Shown one piece after another: positions 1-5,555 of a stretch of 8,808 nt of DNA; position 1 is the first letter of the stretch, and each line of letters starts with the position of its first letter. The notes under the pieces were generated by a model. It searched no databases, had not been told where the DNA came from, and was given only the letters and a program-made list of their open reading frames with translations. A program made the translations under genes and the position numbers. Source of the stretch: JBNJDW01 sp051745265 (lineage in GTDB: Bacteria; Pseudomonadota; Alphaproteobacteria; Micavibrionales; CSBR16-224); contig JBNJDW010000065.1 of assembly GCA_051745265.1 (NCBI GenBank), positions 1-8,808 of the forward strand, in the 5' to 3' direction.

Positions 1-311
1 AACAAAATCATCCCGTAACGCAGGCCTATTTTGGCCACGTTACTATGCGCTTTTTCAACGACGGCTTCACGAATGACATCTTTCCACCAAAAGAACATGC
101 AGGCCAGAACCGCCAGCAGGCCGATAATAACGCCTTTCAGACCAACGGCAACGCCCAGAATTTCAACATCATGCATATACAGAACAGCACCAACAGCCAA
201 AAGACCGCCCGCAAACGCTGACAACAAAGGCCAGGGGCTGGGATCGACCAAATGATAAGGATGCTTGGGTCCGTTCTCCAGATCGTAAGTATCAGCTTGT
301 TGAAGTGTCAT
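1..311 (-). CDS. ctaE: Cytochrome c oxidase subunit III, 5' part (runs off left edge)
   Basis: Membrane subunit III of the aa3-type cytochrome c oxidase, which binds lipid and stabilises the catalytic subunit I. Only the first 103 codons are inside the window; the gene continues past base 1. The N-terminus contains KHPYHLVDPSPWPLL (residues 16-30), the near-invariant start of bacterial and mitochondrial COX3. Two hydrophobic helices follow (about residues 28-47 and 55-74). The visible part ends in VAKIGLRYGMIL, the family block that leads into the next helix. The start is the ATG at 311, preceded by a modest AAGG ribosome binding site. It lies 21 bp downstream of ctaG on the same strand and is the last visible gene of the cox operon. 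The reading frame is intact. Identification is firm; the length cannot be judged. Confidence 0.95.
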   Translation of the reverse strand, partial: MTLQQADTYDLENGPKHPYHLVDPSPWPLLSAFAGGLLAVGAVLYMHDVEILGVAVGLKGVIIGLLAVLACMFFWWKDVIREAVVEKAHSNVAKIGLRYGMIL

Positions 312-332
312 GTTCTACCTTTTATTTAATGT

Positions 333-926
333 TTAGCCACTAATATCTTCAGGTGCCTCTATGGCATTTTCCAATGCTTCAGAATCTTTTCGAAAGAAAG
401 TATACGATAACGTGATCGTTTTGACATCCCTAAGATTGGCATCTTCAGCAATTTTTGGATCGACATAGAATAATACCGGCATATTTACCGATTGGCCCGG
501 GGTCAGGATCTGTTCTTCAAAACAGAAACATTGAATTTTTTTGAAATATCTTCCCGCTTTCAGCGGTGTAACATTGTAAATTGCCGTGCCGGTGATGGGC
601 TTTTGCGTTGGATTATGAGCAATAAAGTTTATAAAACCATCTGCGCCGACATTCAGGGTCATTTTATCTGTTTCAGCCCGGAAGTTCCAAGGCATATCAT
701 CCGAAGTCGTTGTCCGGAAACGAACCGTCATCTCACGATCAAGGGTATCTCTGGCCTCAGCCACGCCCGTACCGGTCGTACCGCCAAAACCGGTCACCCG
801 GCAAAATAAATCATATAAAGGAACAGAAGCATAAGACAGCAAAACCATTGCCACAACAGCGCCAAAAACGGTCAGCACGGTCTTTTTATTGCGGGCCTCG
901 ATCTTTTCAAGCTTGTCCTTGTCCAT
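333..926 (-). CDS. ctaG: Cytochrome c oxidase assembly protein CtaG/Cox11 (CuB copper chaperone)
   Basis: 197-residue Cox11-family protein. It is anchored in the inner membrane with its copper-binding domain in the periplasm, and delivers copper to the CuB site of subunit I during oxidase assembly. There is a short basic N-terminus, one membrane helix (about residues 16-35), then the signature SYASVPLYDLFCRVTGFGGT (31-50). The copper-binding CFCF motif is at 133-136 (Cys133, Cys135), with a further conserved Cys42. The beta-rich C-terminal domain includes PVLFYVDP (150-157) and LSYTFF (173-178). Length is normal for the family. The ATG start follows an AGGA at 935-938, inside the end of the upstream coxF gene, with only 5 bp between the genes. 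Position between ctaB/coxF and ctaE is the usual alphaproteobacterial arrangement. Nothing is missing or broken. Confidence 0.97.
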   Translation of the reverse strand: MDKDKLEKIEARNKKTVLTVFGAVVAMVLLSYASVPLYDLFCRVTGFGGTTGTGVAEARDTLDREMTVRFRTTTSDDMPWNFRAETDKMTLNVGADGFINFIAHNPTQKPITGTAIYNVTPLKAGRYFKKIQCFCFEEQILTPGQSVNMPVLFYVDPKIAEDANLRDVKTITLSYTFFRKDSEALENAIEAPEDISG

Positions 927-931
927 TTGCG

Positions 932-1063
932 TTATCCTGCGGCACCATCAGGGCTGATGCGGATAAGGGTGATCACAAAAAGAATAATCATGAAAACCAC
1001 CAAAGCGCCCAGAACCGCAAAGTTCTTAACACGTCTTTTTTTATGTAGATCAGTTAGCGGCAT
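932..1063 (-). CDS. coxF: Small CoxF-like membrane protein of the cox operon
   Basis: 43-residue protein between ctaB and ctaG. It has a short basic cytoplasmic N-terminus (MPLTDLHKKRRVKN), one strongly hydrophobic helix (about residues 15-34, many Val, Leu, Ile and Phe) and a short tail ending SPDGAAG. The ATG at 1063 lies inside the last codons of ctaB in another frame (14-bp overlap). It is preceded by a good GGAG ribosome binding site at 1070-1073, six bases from the start. The stop is 5 bp before ctaG. Alphaproteobacterial cox operons often carry a single-helix protein with a TDLHKRR-like start in exactly this slot, usually annotated CoxF. Its precise role is not well established, but the context implies assembly or stability of the oxidase. 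The symbol rests on position, size and N-terminal pattern, not on an alignment. Confidence 0.82.
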   Translation of the reverse strand: MPLTDLHKKRRVKNFAVLGALVVFMIILFVITLIRISPDGAAG

Positions 1064-1979
1064 AGATCGCTCCATCAATGATTACCAGTGAAAATAGGGC
1101 AAAAAGATAAAAAATCGAATAGCCGAACATTGATTTTGCCGGACGCATATCTTCCCGATACAAGACGCGCAAGGCACACAGGATAAAACCAAGGTTAAGC
1201 GCAACGGCGCCCATCAGATAGACAAGCCCCATATTCCCCATAGCATACGGCAGCACACAGATCGGAGTCAGAACAAGCGTATAGAGCAGCATTTCAACTT
1301 TGGTCCGGCGCAGCCCCGCAATAACCGGCAGCATCGGGATTTTGGCTTTTTTATAATCTGTGTTTTTATAAAGCGCGAGCGCCCAGAAATGCGGTGGCGT
1401 CCAAAAGAAAATAATCGCAAACAGCACGACAGGCAAAACATCCAGACTGCCCGTCACAGCAGTCCAGCCGATCATAGGCGGGAAAGCGCCTGCCGCACCG
1501 CCAATGACAATATTCTGCGGTGTCCGGCGTTTCAGCCAAACCGTATAGACAAAAATGTAAAAGAAAGACGCAAAGGCCAAAAGCCCGGCTGCCAGCCAGT
1601 TCAGCGCCAGCCCCATCAGCATGACCGAAAGCACAGTCAAAACGATGCCAAAAGCCAGCGCATCATCGGACTGTATCCGGCCTGCGGGTAAGGGCCGGGT
1701 TTTGGTCCGGCTCATAATCGCGTCGATATCCTGTTCATACCACATATTAATGGCACCGGCCGCCCCTGATCCGATCGCAATACAAAAGATTGCCACCAGT
1801 GCCAGAAACGGATGCAAATTCCCCGGCGCCACCATCAGCCCTGCTATGGCCGTAAAGACAACCAGCGTCATCACCCGCGGTTTGAGCAGCGCGATAAAAT
1901 CACGCACCGTTGCCGCGGAGGAAACAGTTTCTGCCCGCATACCGGCAAAGTCATATGTCAGCGCCGAATCAAAAGCCAT
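1050..1979 (-). CDS. ctaB: Protoheme IX farnesyltransferase (heme o synthase)
   Basis: 309-residue polytopic membrane enzyme of the UbiA prenyltransferase superfamily. It transfers the farnesyl group of farnesyl diphosphate to the 2-vinyl of protoheme, giving heme o, the precursor of heme a for the oxidase encoded beside it. The Mg-diphosphate motif is NMWYEQDIDAIMSRTKTRPL (residues 78-97), with Asn78, Asp84 and Asp86. The second polar loop includes YKNTDYKKAKIPMLPV (about 204-219), and the heme o synthase signature TPQNIVIGGAAGAFPP lies between them. About nine membrane helices are expected. Length is typical. The start ATG shares one base with the ctaD stop (TAATG) and lacks a clear ribosome binding site, so translation is probably coupled to ctaD. 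The 3' end overlaps coxF. Heme a synthase (ctaA) is not in the window. Confidence 0.97.
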   Translation of the reverse strand: MAFDSALTYDFAGMRAETVSSAATVRDFIALLKPRVMTLVVFTAIAGLMVAPGNLHPFLALVAIFCIAIGSGAAGAINMWYEQDIDAIMSRTKTRPLPAGRIQSDDALAFGIVLTVLSVMLMGLALNWLAAGLLAFASFFYIFVYTVWLKRRTPQNIVIGGAAGAFPPMIGWTAVTGSLDVLPVVLFAIIFFWTPPHFWALALYKNTDYKKAKIPMLPVIAGLRRTKVEMLLYTLVLTPICVLPYAMGNMGLVYLMGAVALNLGFILCALRVLYREDMRPAKSMFGYSIFYLFALFSLVIIDGAIYAAN

Positions 1980-3547
1980 TATTTAATTACCGGTTGCGTT
2001 TCAAACTGGTGGAACGGCGGTGGTGATGACAAATACCATTCCAACGTTGTTGCGCCCTCACCCCAGTAATTGCCTTCAACGCGGCGGCCTGCGAATAATG
2101 TATAGATCGCAATAAACAGGAACAGAACTACCGAAGCTACACTGATATACGAGCCGATTGATGAAACCATATTCCAGCCTTGATACGCATCATTGTAATC
2201 CGGGATCCGGCGCGGCATACCGGCAAGCCCCAGGAAGTGCTGCGGGAAAAAGGTCACATTGACACCAATAAAGGTCATCCAGAAATGCAGCTTACCCGCC
2301 CATTCCGGATATTGCCGGCCCGACATTTTACCAATCCAGTAATACCAGCCGGCAAAAATCGCAAAGACCGCGCCCAATGACAGAACATAATGGAAATGGG
2401 CCACAACATAATAGGTATCATGCAAGGCAATATCCATCCCGGCATTGGCCAGAATAACGCCAGTCACCCCGCCAATAGTAAACAGGAAAATAAACCCCAT
2501 AGCCCAGAGCATCGGCGTTTTAAATTCAATTGACCCGCCCCACATCGTCGCAATCCACGAGAAAATTTTAATCCCCGTCGGCACCGCGATAATCAGTGTT
2601 GCTGTCGTGAAATAGGCACGGGCATTTACATCCATACCAACCGTATACATGTGATGCGCCCAGACGACAAAACCGACCACGCCAATGGCGACCATCGCAT
2701 AGGCCATGCCCAGATAGCCAAAAATCGGTTTTTTGGAGAAGGTTGATACAATATGCGAAATAATACCAAAAGCCGGCAAAATCATAATGTAAACCTCGGG
2801 GTGGCCAAAGAACCAGAACAGATGCTGATAGAGCACCGGATCCCCGCCGCCTTCAGGACGGAAGAAATCCGTGCCAAAATTACGGTCTGTCAGCAACATG
2901 GTAATCGCGCCACCCAGAACCGGCACTGCCAGAACCAGCAAGAAGGCTGTGACCAGCATACCCCAGCCAAACAGCGGCATTTTATGCAGCGTCATACCCG
3001 GGGCGCGCATATTAAAGATGGTTGTAATAAAGTTGGCCGCGCCCAGAATCGAGGAGGCCCCGGCAAGGTGAAGGGCAAAAATGGCCAGATCAACCGAAGC
3101 ATTTGGGTGCCCTTCCGCGCCACCACCTGATAATGGCGGGTAGACCGTCCAGCCCGTACCGGCACCCTGTCCGACAAAGACCGAGGCCAGCAACAAGAAA
3201 AAGGCCGGAACAAGCAGCCAGAAGCTGACATTATTCAATCGGGGAAAGGCCATATCCGGCGCACCGATCATAATCGGCAGAAACCAGTTACCAAAACCAC
3301 CAATCAAGGCCGGCATGACGACGAAAAAGACCATAATCAGGCCATGGGCGGTAATAAAGACATTCCACATCTGGCCATCTGTAAAATATTGCATACCCGG
3401 GGCCTGCAATTCCATCCGCATAACAACGGACAGCGCCGCACCGATTAAGCCCGCAAAAAAGGCAAAAAACAGGTAGAGCGTCCCGATATCCTTATGGTTG
3501 GTTGAACAAAACCAGCGTGTAAAAAAGCCCGGCTTATGATCTGCCAT
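1979..3547 (-). CDS. ctaD: Cytochrome c oxidase subunit I, aa3-type
   Basis: 522-residue catalytic subunit holding heme a and the heme a3-CuB centre where oxygen is reduced to water and protons are pumped. All expected ligands are visible. Low-spin heme a: His68 (TAHGLIM) and His386. Heme a3: His384 (VVAHFHYVLS). CuB: His249, His298 and His299 (WAHHMYT), with Tyr253 in GHPEVYI as the cross-linked tyrosine. Proton paths are complete: Asp98 (GAPDMAFPR), Asn105/106 and Glu251 for the D channel, Thr324 and Lys327 (PTGIKIFSW) for the K channel. The Glu in GHPEV places it in the A1 subgroup of heme-copper oxidases. Twelve helices are expected. The ATG shares a base with the ctaC stop (TAATG), and a GGGAG at 3555-3559 serves as ribosome binding site. 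Nothing is degenerate. Confidence 0.99.
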   Translation of the reverse strand: MADHKPGFFTRWFCSTNHKDIGTLYLFFAFFAGLIGAALSVVMRMELQAPGMQYFTDGQMWNVFITAHGLIMVFFVVMPALIGGFGNWFLPIMIGAPDMAFPRLNNVSFWLLVPAFFLLLASVFVGQGAGTGWTVYPPLSGGGAEGHPNASVDLAIFALHLAGASSILGAANFITTIFNMRAPGMTLHKMPLFGWGMLVTAFLLVLAVPVLGGAITMLLTDRNFGTDFFRPEGGGDPVLYQHLFWFFGHPEVYIMILPAFGIISHIVSTFSKKPIFGYLGMAYAMVAIGVVGFVVWAHHMYTVGMDVNARAYFTTATLIIAVPTGIKIFSWIATMWGGSIEFKTPMLWAMGFIFLFTIGGVTGVILANAGMDIALHDTYYVVAHFHYVLSLGAVFAIFAGWYYWIGKMSGRQYPEWAGKLHFWMTFIGVNVTFFPQHFLGLAGMPRRIPDYNDAYQGWNMVSSIGSYISVASVVLFLFIAIYTLFAGRRVEGNYWGEGATTLEWYLSSPPPFHQFETQPVIK

Positions 3548-4476
3548 TATTTTTCTCCCAGATAGGCCAATTGAGTTTCTGTGTAGTCAGAAGCATCGGA
3601 AAACTCTTCGCGAGCATTCTCGACCCATGCTTCAAATTCTTCTTTTGATACGACTTCAATTGTGATCGGCATAAATGCATGGTCTCTACCGCACAACTCG
3701 GAACACTGCCCGTAATAAACGCCTTCTTTATCAATGTTAAACCAGGTTTCGTTCAACTGATGCGGGATCGCATCAATCTTAATACCCAGCGCCGGCACGG
3801 CAAACGAATGCAAAACATCACCCGCCGTAACCTGAAGGCGAACTGTTGTATCGACCGGAACGACGACCCGATTATCCGTTTCCAGAAGGCGTTTCTGCCC
3901 GGGCTGGATTTCATCATCCGGGATCATATAGCTGTTAAAAGAAAAGCCGCCATGATCGGGATACTCATAGCCCCAGTACCATTGATAACCGGTGGCGACA
4001 ATCGTCATTTCTGCATCTGCCACCTGGTCGGTGAGATAAAGCAACCGCATAGACGGTACAATAATAAACACCAGAATAATGACCGGCACAAGCGTCCAGA
4101 CGATTTCAAGCTTGGTATTATGGGTAAATTTTGAAGGCACCGGATTTTTCTTGCTGTTAAACTTAAACACAACAATCAAAAGCAGCGCCAATACAAAAAT
4201 ACAGATCGCCGTTACGATCCACATCAGCATATGGTGAAAACTGTTCATTTCATGACTAACGGGTGTCACGCCCTCTATAGGCCCCATTTGCCAGTTTTTG
4301 GCCGCCCCGACAATAGCACCTGATTCTGCACCTTCAGCTTGATCAGCCGACAACGTTTCAGACGGCGCCGCAGCATTGCTTTGAACTTCGGGGCCAGACG
4401 ACGCCTGCGCATAAGAAACCGTGACAAAAGCAACGCTTATCAAAAGCGCCATAACCATTAAGATTTTGATTTTCAT
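3547..4476 (-). CDS. ctaC: Cytochrome c oxidase subunit II (CuA subunit)
   Basis: 309-residue subunit II, which receives electrons from cytochrome c at the binuclear CuA centre and passes them to heme a. It has a signal peptide (about residues 1-23, Lys2/Lys4, hydrophobic core, VSYAQA cleavage region), then an Ala/Glu/Ser-rich linker (24-60). Two membrane helices follow (about 83-105 and 126-148) and then the periplasmic cupredoxin domain. The electron-entry aromatic cluster is YQWYWGYEY (164-172). CuA ligands are His223, Cys258, Glu260, Cys262, His266 and Met269 (GQCSELCGRDHAFM). No C-terminal cytochrome c domain is present, so it is a plain aa3-type subunit. It is first in the operon, about 30 bases downstream of a predicted start of transcription. 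No strong ribosome binding site precedes the ATG; the basic signal-peptide N-terminus supports this start. Confidence 0.98.
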   Translation of the reverse strand: MKIKILMVMALLISVAFVTVSYAQASSGPEVQSNAAAPSETLSADQAEGAESGAIVGAAKNWQMGPIEGVTPVSHEMNSFHHMLMWIVTAICIFVLALLLIVVFKFNSKKNPVPSKFTHNTKLEIVWTLVPVIILVFIIVPSMRLLYLTDQVADAEMTIVATGYQWYWGYEYPDHGGFSFNSYMIPDDEIQPGQKRLLETDNRVVVPVDTTVRLQVTAGDVLHSFAVPALGIKIDAIPHQLNETWFNIDKEGVYYGQCSELCGRDHAFMPITIEVVSKEEFEAWVENAREEFSDASDYTETQLAYLGEK

Positions 4477-4504
4477 CAGATGCTGCCGTTTTTGTTATTA
4501 CTTT

Positions 4505-4530
4505 CCTGATAGTGGTATAGCACTATCAGG
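4505..4530. promoter_or_regulatory. Perfect inverted repeat over the cox promoter, likely operator
   Basis: CCTGATAGTG and its exact reverse complement CACTATCAGG, 10-bp arms separated by 6 bases. The central 6 bases are the -10 element of the predicted ctaC promoter, and the expected transcription start falls in the downstream arm. A symmetric site placed over the -10 and start point is the classic position for a repressor dimer. There is no T tract on either strand after the hairpin, so it does not look like a terminator. The half-sites do not match the FNR/Crp-type TTGAT-N4-ATCAA pattern. The regulator is not identifiable from the window, and no second copy was seen. Confidence 0.7.
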
Positions 4531-4543
4531 CGCCAAGGTTAAG
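4515..4543 (-). promoter_or_regulatory. Predicted housekeeping-sigma promoter of the cox operon
   Basis: On the minus strand CTTAAC (4543-4538), a 17-base spacer, then CTATAC (4520-4515). Each hexamer matches five of six positions of the alphaproteobacterial consensus CTTGAC-N17-CTATAT. The -10 is also preceded by TG in the extended form TGCTATAC. Transcription would begin near 4508, leaving a leader of about 30 bases before the ctaC ATG. It is the best promoter candidate I found between the 4605-4835 gene and ctaC, and it is embedded in the inverted repeat at 4505-4530. Confidence 0.7.
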
Positions 4544-4604
4544 CCAGAAATAACGTTTTCTTCAACTTTAATGTAAGGATCAGGGATAAAAAACAGATAC
4601 AGCG

Positions 4605-4835
4605 CTAGCGGACCATTTCGGCCATATGGCGCAAGGCTTCGAGTTTTTCTTCGATTACGGCGATTTTCTGACTGTCACTGTTTTTCTCCGCCAGTAGCTT
4701 TTGAAGCTCATCATAGATTTCATCCCGGCGGGCCATAAGCTCTATGCGGCGCTCACTGTCTTTTTCCAGGCGGGTCAGTTCCTGTATATTACGGTCTTCG
4801 CTGCGCGGGTAGATATCTTTTAAAAGTTCGTACAC
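4605..4835 (-). CDS. Small helix-rich protein of unknown function (GTG start)
   Basis: 76-residue protein that I do not recognise. It is almost wholly charged and helix-favouring: LTRLEKDSERRIELMARRDEIYDELQKL (about residues 20-47) followed by KIAVIEEKLEALRHMAEMV (57-75). The spacing of Leu, Ile and Met every three to four residues suggests a pair of amphipathic or coiled-coil helices with a break near NSDSQ (52-56). There is no signal peptide, membrane helix or cysteine, so it is probably cytosolic. The start is GTG at 4835, chosen because GAGAGG sits six bases upstream, one of the best ribosome binding sites in the window. It lies 72 bp downstream of yihA and 128 bp upstream of ctaC, where related genomes often have argB. 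Coding status rests on the start signal and coherent protein composition. Function is unknown. Confidence 0.7.
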   Translation of the reverse strand: MYELLKDIYPRSEDRNIQELTRLEKDSERRIELMARRDEIYDELQKLLAEKNSDSQKIAVIEEKLEALRHMAEMVR

Positions 4836-4841
4836 GATAGC

Positions 4842-4846
4842 CCTCT
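4842..4846 (-). promoter_or_regulatory. Ribosome binding site that fixes the GTG start of the 76-residue gene
   Basis: AGAGG (within GAGAGGG) on the minus strand, six bases before the GTG at 4835-4833. No ATG alternative with comparable spacing exists nearby, so this site decides the start and is the main evidence that the small gene is translated. Confidence 0.65.
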
Positions 4847-4861
4847 CGAAATTGTTGTCAT

Positions 4862-4890
4862 AACGTACATATCTTCCGGGGTTCTGTCAA
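4862..4890 (-). promoter_or_regulatory. Possible promoter for the 76-residue gene
   Basis: Minus strand TTGACA (4890-4885, a perfect -35, also CTTGAC in the alphaproteobacterial register), a 17-base spacer and TACGTT (4867-4862) as a weak -10 matching three of six bases. It lies in the 72-bp gap between yihA and the small gene. The -35 is convincing and the -10 is not, so the call is tentative. If real, the small gene has its own transcript apart from the yidC-yihA genes. Confidence 0.4.
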
Positions 4891-4907
4891 GACAAATACG
4901 CTGCCAA

Positions 4908-5549
4908 TCAACCCGCAAAGCGCGCCAGTTCAGCGCGAAGCTCCGGGATACCTTGTCCCTTGGCCGAGCTGGTTGAAAAGATAAAGGGAAATGCGGCCGG
5001 TCTTGTTTTTAAGGCGGCTTCGGTCTCTGCCTTGCGAATCTGCAATTCTTCGGCTTTGACCTTGTCGGTCTTGGTCAAAACGACCAGATAGGTTACCGCC
5101 GATTCATCCAGCATCTTCATCAGGTCAAAATCATCCGGTTTAAAGCCATGGCGGCTGTCGACCAGAATACAGACCCTTTGCAAGGTCTGGCGCCCCCGCA
5201 GATAAGCGCGGATCAGATCGTTCCAGGATTTAATTTTTGTTTTTGCCGCGCGGGCATAACCATAGCCCGGCAGATCAACAATAAACATCCGCCCGCCCAG
5301 ATCAAAAAAGTTTAACTGCTGGGTGCGTCCCGGCGTATGCGATGTACGGGCCAGCATTTTTCGTCCGGTCAGCGCATTGATCAGGCTGGATTTACCGACA
5401 TTAGACCGACCGGCAAAGGCAATTTCCGGCAAAGACATGGGAATCAGATTATCCAGCGATGTCACCCCGGCGACAAAATCACAGTTACCGGCAAACAGAC
5501 GTCGTCCGTCTTCGATTTGCGCCTGGGTATATGTTCCGGTTTCAGACAT
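4908..5549 (-). CDS. yihA: Ribosome biogenesis GTPase YihA/EngB (YsxC)
   Basis: 213-residue cytosolic GTPase of the TrmE-Era-EngA-EngB family, needed for late assembly of the large ribosomal subunit in bacteria where it has been studied. All GTPase motifs are present: G1 GRSNVGKSS (residues 47-55), the switch I threonine in HTPGRTQQLNFF (71-82, Thr72), G3 DLPGYGYA (92-99), G4 TKTD (159-162) and G5 SSAKG (194-198). The YihA-specific GYGYA after DxxG and the PEIAFAGRSN lead-in distinguish it from Era and Der. Length is normal, with no extra domain. The ATG lies 6 bp downstream of the yidC stop with no strong ribosome binding site, so it probably depends on translation of yidC. The gene pair yidC-yihA is common in alphaproteobacteria. 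Confidence 0.97.
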   Translation of the reverse strand: MSETGTYTQAQIEDGRRLFAGNCDFVAGVTSLDNLIPMSLPEIAFAGRSNVGKSSLINALTGRKMLARTSHTPGRTQQLNFFDLGGRMFIVDLPGYGYARAAKTKIKSWNDLIRAYLRGRQTLQRVCILVDSRHGFKPDDFDLMKMLDESAVTYLVVLTKTDKVKAEELQIRKAETEAALKTRPAAFPFIFSTSSAKGQGIPELRAELARFAG

Positions 5550-5555
5550 TCACAG

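Noticed and set aside
2753..3130. Plus-strand open frame of 125 codons inside ctaD, and similar frames across ctaB, ctaC and yidC
   Set aside because: They are antisense to fully conserved enzymes, lack coherent domains and have His/Arg/Gln-rich composition typical of shadow frames.
3534..3734. Minus-strand 66-codon frame across the ctaC/ctaD junction
   Set aside because: It overlaps the CuA-site region of ctaC in another frame, with no ribosome binding site or recognisable protein features.
4505..4530. The inverted repeat before ctaC as an intrinsic terminator of the upstream small gene
   Set aside because: No T tract follows it on either strand; on the minus strand it is followed by an A-rich stretch. 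It coincides with a good -10 element, which fits an operator better.
4505..4530. FNR/FixK-type anaerobic box before the cox operon
   Set aside because: The half-sites are CCTGATAGTG with a 6-base centre. The TTGAT-N4-ATCAA pattern is absent.
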